Assembly: GCA_033032865.1 (NCBI GenBank)
Contig: JAWHQI010000520.1
Span: 806,001-870,000, forward strand
Direction: 5' to 3'
Length of the DNA stretch: 64,000 bases
Origin: Dactylorhiza incarnata
Lineage: Eukaryota; Streptophyta; Magnoliopsida; Asparagales; Orchidaceae
Shown: one piece after another, positions 44,603 through 54,218 of the stretch
How positions within the stretch are numbered: position 1 is the stretch's first letter
Layout: every line of letters begins with the position of its first letter
Notes under the pieces: model-generated
Told to the model about the DNA's origin: nothing
The model's input: only the letters and a program-made list of their open reading frames with translations
Database searches by the model: none
Position numbers and translations under genes: made by a program

Positions 44603-45865
44603 TGTTGAAACCGACTACTCGGTCTCTGTGGAGTTCGGGGCCCTCAGCGAGGCTGAGGGGCGACCAACCCTTACTTCCACCAAGGGAGAGCTCTAGGTTG
44701 AAGGTGTTGGAACTAAAACTGGACCAAGGGCTTAGTGGGGAGGTCCCGGCACATACCCGGAAGTCCCCTTGGAACTTCCCCTCCCAAGCCACTACTAAGC
44801 TTGGGCACCACTGGAGCCTCTCCTCACCCCCTAGAGAGACTTGGGGAGGGAGAGAAGGAAGGAGAGAGCTAGCCTAGGATGAGAGATCCCTCCAAATGGT
44901 GCCCCCTTGGTCCTATTTATAGGATTTTTGAAGTTGGGCTGCAAATAGCCAAAAACTGGTCAGCCAGATTACCAAAATGCCCCTGAATTGGGCTGCGGAT
45001 AGCTGAATCCCGCTATTCTGAAACGCTAAATGCAGACCACTGGACTGCGAATAGCCAGACTGGACTGCGAATAGTAAACTGGACGAGGGGGGCCTCCCCT
45101 GGGCGAGAGTGGGGGCGAACCGCCCCTCCCCCTCTCTGCTCCTACCTACTGGGCGAGAGAGGGAGGGGCGAGACCCCCCTCCCCCCTCTCTGCTCCTACC
45201 TACTGGGCGAGAGAGGGAGGGGCGAGACCCCCCTCCCCCCTCTCCGCCCCTTCCTGCTGGGCGAGAGAGGGAGGGGCGAGACCCCCCTCCCCCCTCTCCG
45301 CCCCTACTTCCTGGGCGAGAGGGGGGCGAGACCCCCTCCCCCTCTCCGCCCCTACTTCCTGGGCGAGAGGGGGGCGAGACCCCCTCCCCCTCTCCGCCCC
45401 GACCTCCTGGGCGAGAGGGGGGCGAGACCCCCTCCCCCTCTCCGCCCCGACCTCCTGGGCGAGAGGGGGGGCGAGACCCCCTCCCCCTCTCCGCCCCAAC
45501 CTCCTGGGCGAGAGGGGGGCGAGACCCCCTCCCCCTCTCCGCCCCGACCTCCTGGGCGAGAGGGGGGGGGGGGGGGTGGGGGGGGGGGGGGCGAGACCCC
45601 CTCCCCCTCTCCGCCCCAACCTCCTGGGCGAGAGGGGGGGCGAGACCCCCTCCCCCTCTCCGCCCCAACCTCCTGGGCGAGAGGGGGGGGGGGGGGGGGG
45701 GGGGGGGCGAGACCCCCTCCCCCTCTCCTCCCCAACCTCCTGGGCGAGAGGGGGGCGAGACCCCCTCCCCCGCTCCGCCCCTGCCGCTCTTTCTGCGTGG
45801 TTCGAGGCTACCAAACTGCCTCCTCCGGATCCTTGGGAGTACTCGGCGAATATCGGGGTTGTACA
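44603..45865 (-). repeat. Element G 5' LTR
   Basis: 1263 bp, homologous to the left LTR. The minisatellite (about 45110-45775) contains two expanded G runs (45562-45591 interrupted by one T, and 45683-45707). Confidence 0.9.
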
Positions 45866-45870
45866 AGGAG

Positions 45871-46311
45871 AGAGAGTAAAAATTTTAGAGAGAGAGGGTC
45901 AGCTGGTTGCTTTGGGGGGGGGGGTAAGTTTTTAGTTTTTTTTTTCATTTAAAAAAATATTTTTTTAATAGAGCCTAGGTCGGTAGTTCTAAGTCATAAT
46001 GGAGCGTTGTTGCATGTTGCCATGGCAGCGCTGCTGCCATGGCAGCGCTGCTTCCGGCTCTTTGAGCCGTTGGAACAATGACTCTAAGAGCCATTGATCC
46101 AACAACTCTTGGAGTCGTTGATCCAGTCAGCAGGGTGGGTCGGGCTTTGCCCAGGCCCGGTCTCGGCCCGGGACAAATAATTGGGTTTTTCCCGGGCCCG
46201 GTACCGGGTCGAGCAAATGCTTGATACGGGGCCTTGTTAGGCCACCACAACTTGGCCTGGGCCAGGGGCGGGCTATCCCGGGCTCGAGTCCCCCCCCCCC
46301 CCCTCTAGCTG
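45871..46311 (-). mobile_element. hAT transposon 5' terminal and subterminal region
   Basis: The minus strand carries features typical of plant hAT 5' ends: GGGCCCGG-rich subterminal repeats (46140-46215), short imperfect hairpins (ggctctttgagcc, gactctaagagcc, aactcttggagtc at 46055-46110), and two overlapping palindromes of gccatggcagcgctgc (46018-46052). It leads to the BED exon at 39298-39603, from which it was separated by element G. A 14-C run is at 46290-46303. Exact terminus not determined. Confidence 0.55.
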
Positions 46312-46316
46312 GAGGT

Positions 46317-47659
46317 TGTTGGATCGTATGACGCCCTTAGAGGGGGGGGGGGGGGGTGAATAAGGGTGTGTCTAAAAATAATTTTTGACTTAGTAATTTT
46401 TTAAAGAGATTTTACTTCACTAAAATATTACTTACAAATATTTTCAAATCAATGCAATTCAAGTATTAAATCAAAACACAAATTTCCAAGATAAAGATTA
46501 TGCCATCAAATATGTAATTAAAGGAAAAGACATAATTAGATTAATCAAGAAATTTTGAGAACAATAGAAATGATCTTAACAATGCTTAAGATCAAGGCAC
46601 AATGATAATATGTAAATACAATATTTTTGATTTACCAATCCTTCTCACAAGGATCGGAAGGCTATCGCTTGTCTTTCCCAAGACCAAGCCCAAGCCTATC
46701 CTCTAGATCTTCCCAAGATCTAGACGTAGCACACAAGGCCACGATTTCCCACCAAGCCACGCAAGGACTTGGACGCTCCACACAAGGAAGCGATTTTCCC
46801 CTAATCCGCGCAAGGACTTAGACGCCGCACGCAAGACGACGATTTCTACAACGATTACAAAATGAAAAGTGAATGAATGAAAATACAATATGAAAAAACC
46901 CCCTTTAGAATTTCTGGACCAAAACAGCGAAGAGCCCTTGAGAAAGTCTCCTTGGAATGCGTGTACAATCTTCGGCTTCGCTCTCGCTTTTCTTCTTCAA
47001 GGATGGGGATTTTCGTTCTCTGGAGCTCTCTGGATCATAACACTCAGGAAGGAGGCTTAGAGAACTGAAGTGCACAATTCCACGAAGTTTGAGCCCTTTT
47101 TATAGAAAAGAGCTGTCGCCGTCCGATATCTGCTGTCGCCGAAATCCGATAGCTCCAGAGGCTGCCACGTGTCCCACTAAAACGAAGTTTCTGCGTCGTG
47201 TTGAAGTCGTGGTTGAGACGTGGGATGTCGGATATCCGATAGTACTGTCGGATATCCGATAGCCAAGGTAACCGCTGCACGTTCTGGTGTTATCGGAAGA
47301 TCGTGGGCTGTCGCCATCCGATAGTGATATCGGAAATCCGATAGCTCTTAACCGCTGTGTGGTAACTGCTGCACGTCGTGGCGTTATCGGAAGATTGTGG
47401 GCTGTCGCCATCCGATAGCGATATCGGAAATCCGATAGCTCTTAACTGCTGTACGTGAATAAATAAGCAGGCTGTCGGAAATCCGATAGGGCTGTCGGAA
47501 ATCCGATAGCGCAAAATTCTGGAAAGTGTCATTTTGCTCCAAATGAAACCATGATATTCTTGCACCTGCTATCTGCACACCATTAAATAAAAATAGGATC
47601 AAATACATCCGGGATTTGTTATTCTCAAACCGGACGAGTGCGGAACGCATGCTCCAACA
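46317..47659 (-). repeat. Element H 3' LTR
   Basis: 1343 bp, TGTTGGATCG...GCTCCAACA as read on plus. Contains five clusters of inverted CTGTCG/CGATAG modules (47109-47510). Confidence 0.95.
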
Positions 47660-47910
47660 ATCTCCCCCTTTTGATAATAACAAATCCTTATAAAAAGAAA
47701 TCGAATAAATCCTATGTGTGAGCTTCAAGTGTGAACAAAAAGATCGTGTGAACAAAAGATCTCCCCCTTAATGTGATCTCCCCCTTAATATAAAAATATT
47801 CTCCCCCTACATATAAACTAATTGATTTAGTTGATCTCTTTTTATCTTCTCCCCCTTAATGTGAACTAATTGATTTAGTTGATCTCTTTTTATCTTCTCC
47901 CCCTTTGATA
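47660..47910 (-). other. Multiple polypurine tracts of element H
   Basis: Six copies of ctcccccttt/ctcccctta-type words (purine-rich on the minus strand) at about 47662, 47761, 47779, 47801, 47850 and 47899. The one touching the LTR is the presumed functional PPT. Repeated PPTs are a known Sirevirus feature. Confidence 0.8.
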
Positions 47911-48980
47911 TTAGCAAAAGATGAATATAGATATGAGAGGATAGGAAGGAGTATTATAGAGAAAGAATATATGACAAGTTGGAGTGCACTAGCGGAAGCT
48001 TTGTAAGTGATATGATAATGATATATGTAATCTTGGAGAGGAATCTAAGCATTCTAGCAATGTGTTATAATGTATAGAAACAAATAAACTTAACCATGAT
48101 GAGATTCAATAATAACGATCATAGAAAGACACAATGCAATATAGAAACTTGAATCGTTTCGGTCCAATTCTCATAAGAAGAAATTTTATAAATAACAATG
48201 AAGTGTAGTAGTGATACTTTGAGAAAGAATACATATGAATATATTTAAACTATATATGTTCATGGAATTGTTAAACATAACATAAATATACATAAAGCCC
48301 ATACTTCTCTTCCAGAAACTTTGAAAATCTTCATAAAAGGACCATTTTGTTTTTGCAAGACACTTTACAATTCTTTCCAAGGTGCTTAACCTCACAATGC
48401 TCATTAAGACTTATCAGGAGGCTAAGTAGTGCTTGGTGGATGATCCTTGTCAATATTTATTTATTTCTTTCAACTTTTTGGGCAAAAAGAATTTTTTGCA
48501 TTTGAATTTTCTTCCCATTTTTTTTTGGATGCATAAATTTTAAGGATCTCCGAATTCACTTGCATGTCATAAATGGTAAAAGTTGAAGAAGTGCAAAGTA
48601 TCAAAGGTGAAGGTGACAGTTATGAAATGTATTTTGTTATGTTCGATCAATCATGAAGTATGTATAGAATAAATTGTATTGATATGTATTATCAAAGTAG
48701 GTGTTTGTGATCGCTCATTGTCATAGATAAAAGAGTTCTTATACTTAGAGGCATGCGAAAACAATTCTTAGTAACGATATGAAAGTGTCATCACAATGAT
48801 ATGGCAAGATTGAACATCATAAGCATATGTTAAGCTATTGTTATGAAAAATAACACATGAAGAATACTGTATGTAAGATACCAAAATTCTCATAGTAGCA
48901 TGTATAGAAACAGGGAATGAACAAAACTCGTGAAAAGAAAGAAAAAGAAAAAAAAAAAACAGTCGAAATTTTTGTTTTTG
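47911..48980. other. Element H non-coding region
   Basis: AT-rich stretch between the polypurine cluster and the presumed promoter of the antisense ORF. No gene or repeat recognised. Confidence 0.6.
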
Positions 48981-48984
48981 GGGG

Positions 48985-49030
48985 GCTGTCGGATATCCGA
49001 TATCGAGCTATCGCCATCCGACAGCTCTGA
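48985..49030. promoter_or_regulatory. CTGTCG/CCGACAG module upstream of the antisense ORF
   Basis: ctgtcggatatccgatatc followed by gagctatcgccatccgacag, an inverted pair like those of the LTR. A second pair is at 49583-49622 and a third cluster lies beyond the ORF at 50866-50906. Confidence 0.6.
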
Positions 49031-49669
49031 GACCAAAAAAAAACGAGTTTCGTCTTTTGACCGACATGTCTCTTCAGATTTGGGGGAAATTTCAGATCTA
49101 GAGCTCCAGGTGCCCGAAATCTTCAGATCTAAGGTGAGATTTCCGTCTTTTTGAAGATTTGGTTTAAATTTCACCACTAGTTTTGTGATTTTCATATTCC
49201 TATTGATTTTAATGGAGTTCTTTGGTCATAAACTGTAGAATGAGTAGTAGATCTTGAGATTTGGTAGTTTGAGTTAGAGAAGAGATGTAGATCTTGTTTG
49301 TGTGAAGAGAAAGAGAAATTTGTGATGTGTATGTTGGGAAATATGAGGTTTTGGTTTAAATTTGTTGGTATGGTGTAGATCTAGATGTTAGTAGGAGTCA
49401 TATGTAGAGATCTAATAAAATTTTTAAAAAGTGTAGGAAGAAGATGATGAATAGTGTTTTTCCCAAATTTTGATTTTTTTTTTGTTTTGAAACAGTAAGA
49501 AATTTTTGCTTTGTGAATATTTTGTAGATTTGGGAATGAAGATTTGTTGTGACATGATAGTTGTCGGAAAAAAAAAATTTTAGCTGTCGGATTTCCGATA
49601 GCTAGATATCGCCATCCGACAGTGCCAGAATTTGTTCCCCTGTTTTTTGTTAAAAAAAAAAATTTTGTT

Positions 49670-50851
49670 ATGTCTTATGCAGATATGAGTTCAAGTTGGA
49701 GATCAAGAAGAGGTGAATCAGGAGATGCTCATTCCTCCTATCAAAGTTATCCCGCCATAGAAAAAGCTCAAATAGGAATTTCAAAGATTGTCGAATTTGA
49801 TCTCCCTAGACATGAGCGAGTTTATTTTATGCTAGCCGAGGCAGGTATACTCTCAGTAATTATCCAAGACATTTTCTCATCTGTTTTAGTTCGTGAATTT
49901 TATAATCATCTCGAGGATCCGACATATACTGATCTGAATGGTGGAGTTAGATCCAAAATTCAGGGTCAATATGTGGAGATCACTCCAGTTGATTTAAGAA
50001 GTGAATTTGGGTTAATGGAAAGTGAGAATGTCATGGATATAGTGGAAAATTATAGACTGGAGAGAAATTGGACGATTATGAATATGTCGTTGCATGGGAA
50101 TTCCACCAAAAATCTCATAACCACTATGACGACACTTACAGACGATGCTCGTCTTGTACAAGATATTTTAAGGCACACGATTATGTTGAAGTCCGGTGAT
50201 ACGCATAGTATTACGGCTCAACTTAGTCTGGTGACTTATTATATAGTGGAGAATGAGTTATTTGATGTGGCCGATCTCCTCTTATCTATGATGCGATATA
50301 CATACCGCCTCAAAAATCCGGATTGGAAAAAGGCACACACTCTCCCTTTGGGTGCGATTATCCAACGTATCCTATACAAGAAATACTCTTGGATAGATCA
50401 AAATTTCTATCTTGGAGATTGTTGCCCGGATATATATCAAACGGCGGATATTAAGGGGAAGAAGAGTCAACGAAAAGCGTCGACTATGGAAATGAGAGAG
50501 CCTCCAATAGCACGTGGAGGGTCTATGCGGGAGGCACTTGACTCTTTCCAAAACAAGTTGGACAAACATATAGATGACTTCCAAGAGCATAGGAGGTCGT
50601 TTGAAGAACATAAGGTAGAGGTGAAAAAAGATCGGACCCGTATGCAGAAATTCATGAAGTTCCTTGTGAAAGGACTTAAGTTAAAACCTACGCCTGCGGA
50701 AGCCGCGGAATGGGAGATGCCTTCAGAGGAGGAGCCTCGTCGGCAATCCGTTAGTCATGGTCGACGGAGGAAGACAGTCGTGAGGAGATCAGAGTTTGAC
50801 ATTCCTGAAAGTAGTGGGGCTGGTAGTCGGAACGAGGAGGAGTCGGATTGA
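49670..50851 (+). CDS. Antisense ORF in Sirevirus H (about 393 aa, plant 'transposon protein' type)
   Basis: Uninterrupted frame on the strand opposite to gag-pol. The first ATG is at 49670 and the next in frame at 49685. The latter would be first if a 5'-leader intron (donor AAG|gtgaga near 49134, acceptor ttatgcag at 49674-49681) is used. Content: an Arg/Ser-rich start 'MSSSWRSRRGESG', a central domain with 'LVREFYNHLEDP', 'IQGQYVEITPVDLRSEFGL' and 'TLPLGAIIQRILYKKY', then a charged coiled coil 'SFQNKLDKHIDDFQEHRRSFEEH' and a basic tail 'HGRRRKTVVRR'. The centre resembles the plant-specific 'putative plant transposon protein' (Transposase_32-like) domain seen in other retroelement antisense ORFs; this is by memory of the pattern. 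No transmembrane segment, so not envelope-like. Function unknown. Confidence 0.72.
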   Translation: MSYADMSSSWRSRRGESGDAHSSYQSYPAIEKAQIGISKIVEFDLPRHERVYFMLAEAGILSVIIQDIFSSVLVREFYNHLEDPTYTDLNGGVRSKIQGQYVEITPVDLRSEFGLMESENVMDIVENYRLERNWTIMNMSLHGNSTKNLITTMTTLTDDARLVQDILRHTIMLKSGDTHSITAQLSLVTYYIVENELFDVADLLLSMMRYTYRLKNPDWKKAHTLPLGAIIQRILYKKYSWIDQNFYLGDCCPDIYQTADIKGKKSQRKASTMEMREPPIARGGSMREALDSFQNKLDKHIDDFQEHRRSFEEHKVEVKKDRTRMQKFMKFLVKGLKLKPTPAEAAEWEMPSEEEPRRQSVSHGRRRKTVVRRSEFDIPESSGAGSRNEEESD

Positions 50852-50865
50852 AAAAGAGGTCTGGA

Positions 50866-50906
50866 GGATATCGCCATCCGACAGCTTACTGTCGCCATCC
50901 GACAGC
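50866..50906. promoter_or_regulatory. CTGTCG/CCGACAG module downstream of the antisense ORF
   Basis: Three half-sites (atccgacag, ctgtcgcc, atccgacag) 15-55 bp after the stop codon of the antisense ORF. Confidence 0.55.
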
Positions 50907-51107
50907 TCCAATCCCCAGATTTCTCTTTAATTTTTTGCATTTCTATTATCAGACATTTTGATTAAATTTTTGTAATAATTTTGATTATGTGAACATGTTT
51001 GATTTGGTGAATGTCTATTTGAAGAGATTGTTTTTCTTTGTTATATGTATAAGTCTTTTATGATTTGTTTTTTATTAAAATTTTATAGGTTTTAAGTAGT
51101 GATATAT

Positions 51108-54100
51108 TCATTGTGAAATATCTAGGATTCCCAATTCTAGCCTAAGCATAGAAAAACGGGAATCCGGTAACGGTTTAGTGAATATATCCGCTAATTGGTT
51201 TTCCGTGCCTATAAAGTTGATTTTTATATTACTCTTCTTAATATGATCCCTTATAAAGTGATGTCGGACGTCTATATGCTTGGATCTAGAATGTAATATG
51301 GGATTGTTAGTTAAGTCTATAGCACTTTTATTATCACACTTTAATTCTACACTACTTTGTTGCATGCCAAAATCTTCTAACGTTTGTGACATCCAAAGTG
51401 CTTGGGCACAACAACTACCTAGTGCAATATATTCGGCCTCGGTAGTGGAGAGGGCAACAGAATTCTGTTTCCTACTCGACCATGAAATAAGTGAAGGGCC
51501 GATAAAGTGACAAGTGCCACTAGTGCTTTTCCTATCTAACGAACAACCCGCATAATCAGAATCCGAAAAACCATGTAAAATAAAAGAATCATTATGAGGA
51601 TACCATAATCCTAATTTGGATGTTCCAATGAGATATCTAAAGATACGTTTCACCGCTTTTAAATGTGACTCTTTAGGATTAGCTTGAAATCTAGCGCATA
51701 AACAAACGGCAAACATAATATCAGGTCTAGATGCGGTTAAATACAATAAAGACCCTATCATACTTCTATAAAGGGTTTGTTCAATTGAAACACCACTTTC
51801 ATCTTTTCCTAATTTTAGAGAAGTACTCATAGGAGTGTTTGCATGCTTAAGATTTTCAAATCCAAATCTTTTTAACATATCATGAATATATTTGGTTTGA
51901 CATATAAAAATTCCATCATGTTTTTGTGTAATTTGAAAACCTAAAAAATATGAAAGTTCACCAACCATACTCATTTCAAATTCATTTTTCATAATTTGAA
52001 CTACTTCATTACACAACTCTTCATTAGTGGCTCCAAAAATAATATCATCAACATAAATTTGTAAAATAACTAAATCATGATTAATTTGCTTAATGAAGAG
52101 TGTAGAATCAGCACTTCCAATTTTATAATCGTGCTTCAACAAATATTGAGTTAATCGATCATACCAAGCACGAGGCGCTTGTTTTAATCCATAAAGCGCT
52201 TTATCTAATTTATAAACATGATTTGGATATTTTTCATTTATAAAGCCAGGGGGTTGTTCTACATAAACCTCCTCTTTTATATACCCGTTTAAAAATGCGG
52301 TTTTGACATCCATTTGATATAATTTAAATCTTTTAAAACAAGCAAATGCAAGAAATATTCTAACCGCTTCTAATCTTGCTACGGGTGCAAAAGTTTCATC
52401 AAAATCTACCCCTTCAATTTGTGCATAACCTTTTGCAACTAATCTGGCTTTATTTCTAACAATTCTAGATTCATTATCCATTTTATTTTTAAAAATCCAT
52501 TTAACACCAACTACAGGACGATTTTTGGGTCGTTCTACAAGATTCCAAACCTTATTACGTTCAAATTGATTAAGTTCTTCATTCATAGCTAAAAACCAAA
52601 ATTCATCATTTAAAGCGGTGGAAACATCTTTTGGTTCTATTTCAGAAACAAAACAAAGGTTTGAAAATAAGACATGTAGCGATGAACGAGTACTAACCCC
52701 TTTTTGTGGATCTCCAATGATAAGCTCCTTTGGATGATCCTTTGAGAATCTTAATTCACTTGGAGGCACATATTCCTCTCTTTCTTCTTCTCTTTCTTCT
52801 TCTCTTTCTCCTTCTCTTTCTTCTTCTCTTTCTTCTTCATTTTCTCCAAGTTCTTCATCATCGTTCTCCACCGTGGGAAGGATTTCATCTTCGTTTCCTG
52901 TAATTTTCTTTTCTACACATGAAGCAAACTCATCAAACCTAACATGAATAGATTCTTCAACTATTTTAGTTCTTTTATTAAAAATTCTATATGCTTTACT
53001 CGTTGAAGAATAACCAATAAAAATACCTTCATTACATTTTTCATCAAATTTTCCTAAAGAATCTTTAGAATTTAAAATAAAACATTTACAACCAAAAACT
53101 TTGAAATAAGAAACATTTGGTTTTTTACTAAATATTAATTCATAAGGAGTTAATTTTAAAATAGGGCGAAGCATTACTCTATTAATTACATAACATGCCG
53201 TGCTAACCGCTTCAGCCCAAAAAGATTTTGATAATTTGAATTCAGATAACATTGTACGGGCTAATTCTTGAAGAGTTCTATTTTTCCTCTCCACTACACC
53301 ATTTTGCTGTGGTGTGCGTGGAGCGGAAAATTCATGTTTAATTCCTAACTCCGTACAAAAAGAAATAAACTTTTCATTTTCAAATTCTCCTCCATGATCC
53401 GATCGTATGCGTTTAATTTTTAACTCAAATTCATTTTGGATACGCAAACATAATTTTGAAAATTCTGAAAAAGCATCGGATTTGGAGGTTAGAAATAAAG
53501 TCCAACAAAAACGAGAATAATCATCAATCAGTACAAATGTGTATTTTCTACCTCCTAAGCTAGAGATTCCAATTGGCCCAAATAAATCCATATGTATTAA
53601 TTGAAGTGGCCTAGTGGTAGAAATAATGTTTTTACTTTTGAAAGATGATTTTGAAAATTTTCCTTTTTGGCAAGGCACACATAGTGGAGAAGATAAATTT
53701 CCATTTAATAAAGGTAATCCTTTAATTAATTTATCTTTTGAAAGTTTAGTAATTAACTTGGCACTAGTATGTCCAAGTCGCCTATGCCATAAATCTAATT
53801 CATCGTTTTTTGATAAAAAACATTTCAAAGTAGAATTTGAAAAATCTAGAAATTTAATCATATAAACATTATGACATCTTGGTGCGGTAAAAACAATTTC
53901 ATTTGTTTTGGAATTAATAATTTTGCACAAATTTGTAGAAGATTCAAATAAAACATTTAAACCTTTATCACATAATTGACTAATGGAAATCAAATTATGC
54001 TTTAATCCTTCTACAAATAAAACATTAGAAATTGAAAAATTTTCGTTACCCACAACACCGATGCCGATGATTTTTCCTTTTCCATTGTCTCCGAATGTAA

Positions 54101-54218
54101 CAACTCCTCCTTTCTTCATCTCCAGGCTAAGGAACTTCTCTTTATTGCCCGTCATGTGTTTTGAACAACCCGAGTCCAAGTACCACACGTCTTCTTTGTC
54201 CTTAGCCTGCCAACACAC
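51108..54218 (-). CDS. Element H pol (protease, integrase, RT, RNase H)
   Basis: 1036 open codons in the same frame as gag, directly after an in-frame TAG. Protease '[13 protein letters not shown]'; pre-integrase '[13 protein letters not shown]' with '[12 protein letters not shown]'; integrase '[12 protein letters not shown]', '[12 protein letters not shown]' and '[13 protein letters not shown]' (DDE intact). A glutamate/arginine repeat linker (about 52770-52850) follows. RT has '[11 protein letters not shown]', '[14 protein letters not shown]' and '[12 protein letters not shown]'; RNase H has '[18 protein letters not shown]', '[12 protein letters not shown]' and '[14 protein letters not shown]'. 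All catalytic residues I can check are present. It ends TAG/TAA-proximal at 51108 without an env-like continuation. Confidence 0.93.
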   Translation of the reverse strand: MCWQAKDKEDVWYLDSGCSKHMTGNKEKFLSLEMKKGGVVTFGDNGKGKIIGIGVVGNENFSISNVLFVEGLKHNLISISQLCDKGLNVLFESSTNLCKIINSKTNEIVFTAPRCHNVYMIKFLDFSNSTLKCFLSKNDELDLWHRRLGHTSAKLITKLSKDKLIKGLPLLNGNLSSPLCVPCQKGKFSKSSFKSKNIISTTRPLQLIHMDLFGPIGISSLGGRKYTFVLIDDYSRFCWTLFLTSKSDAFSEFSKLCLRIQNEFELKIKRIRSDHGGEFENEKFISFCTELGIKHEFSAPRTPQQNGVVERKNRTLQELARTMLSEFKLSKSFWAEAVSTACYVINRVMLRPILKLTPYELIFSKKPNVSYFKVFGCKCFILNSKDSLGKFDEKCNEGIFIGYSSTSKAYRIFNKRTKIVEESIHVRFDEFASCVEKKITGNEDEILPTVENDDEELGENEEEREEEREGEREEEREEEREEYVPPSELRFSKDHPKELIIGDPQKGVSTRSSLHVLFSNLCFVSEIEPKDVSTALNDEFWFLAMNEELNQFERNKVWNLVERPKNRPVVGVKWIFKNKMDNESRIVRNKARLVAKGYAQIEGVDFDETFAPVARLEAVRIFLAFACFKRFKLYQMDVKTAFLNGYIKEEVYVEQPPGFINEKYPNHVYKLDKALYGLKQAPRAWYDRLTQYLLKHDYKIGSADSTLFIKQINHDLVILQIYVDDIIFGATNEELCNEVVQIMKNEFEMSMVGELSYFLGFQITQKHDGIFICQTKYIHDMLKRFGFENLKHANTPMSTSLKLGKDESGVSIEQTLYRSMIGSLLYLTASRPDIMFAVCLCARFQANPKESHLKAVKRIFRYLIGTSKLGLWYPHNDSFILHGFSDSDYAGCSLDRKSTSGTCHFIGPSLISWSSRKQNSVALSTTEAEYIALGSCCAQALWMSQTLEDFGMQQSSVELKCDNKSAIDLTNNPILHSRSKHIDVRHHFIRDHIKKSNIKINFIGTENQLADIFTKPLPDSRFSMLRLELGILDISQ

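Larger units (their letters stand above)
39604..45865 (-). mobile_element. Element G: non-autonomous Tat-type Ty3/gypsy element rich in minisatellites
   Basis: LTRs 39604-40844 and 44603-45865 with perfect target duplication AGGAG (39599-39603, 45866-45870). On the minus strand the LTR starts TGTACAACCCC and ends GGTTTCAACA. A PPT-like purine tract (aaaagagcggggattg) precedes the left LTR, and the PBS-like ttttggtgcggtgag follows the right one. Only gag is encoded (42973-44554). Between gag and the 3' LTR there are tandem arrays instead of pol. It depends on an autonomous relative and shares terminal features with element D. Confidence 0.87.

Noticed and set aside
44913..45935. Very long proline/arginine-rich ORFs on both strands (up to 317 aa)
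   Set aside because: They are by-products of the 48-bp LTR minisatellite of element G, open in several frames at once, and of its G-run expansions. No domain and no start context.
47911..51107. Sense env-like gene of Sirevirus H
   Set aside because: No substantial minus-strand ORF or transmembrane segment follows pol. The only long ORF is antisense and has no signal peptide or hydrophobic span.
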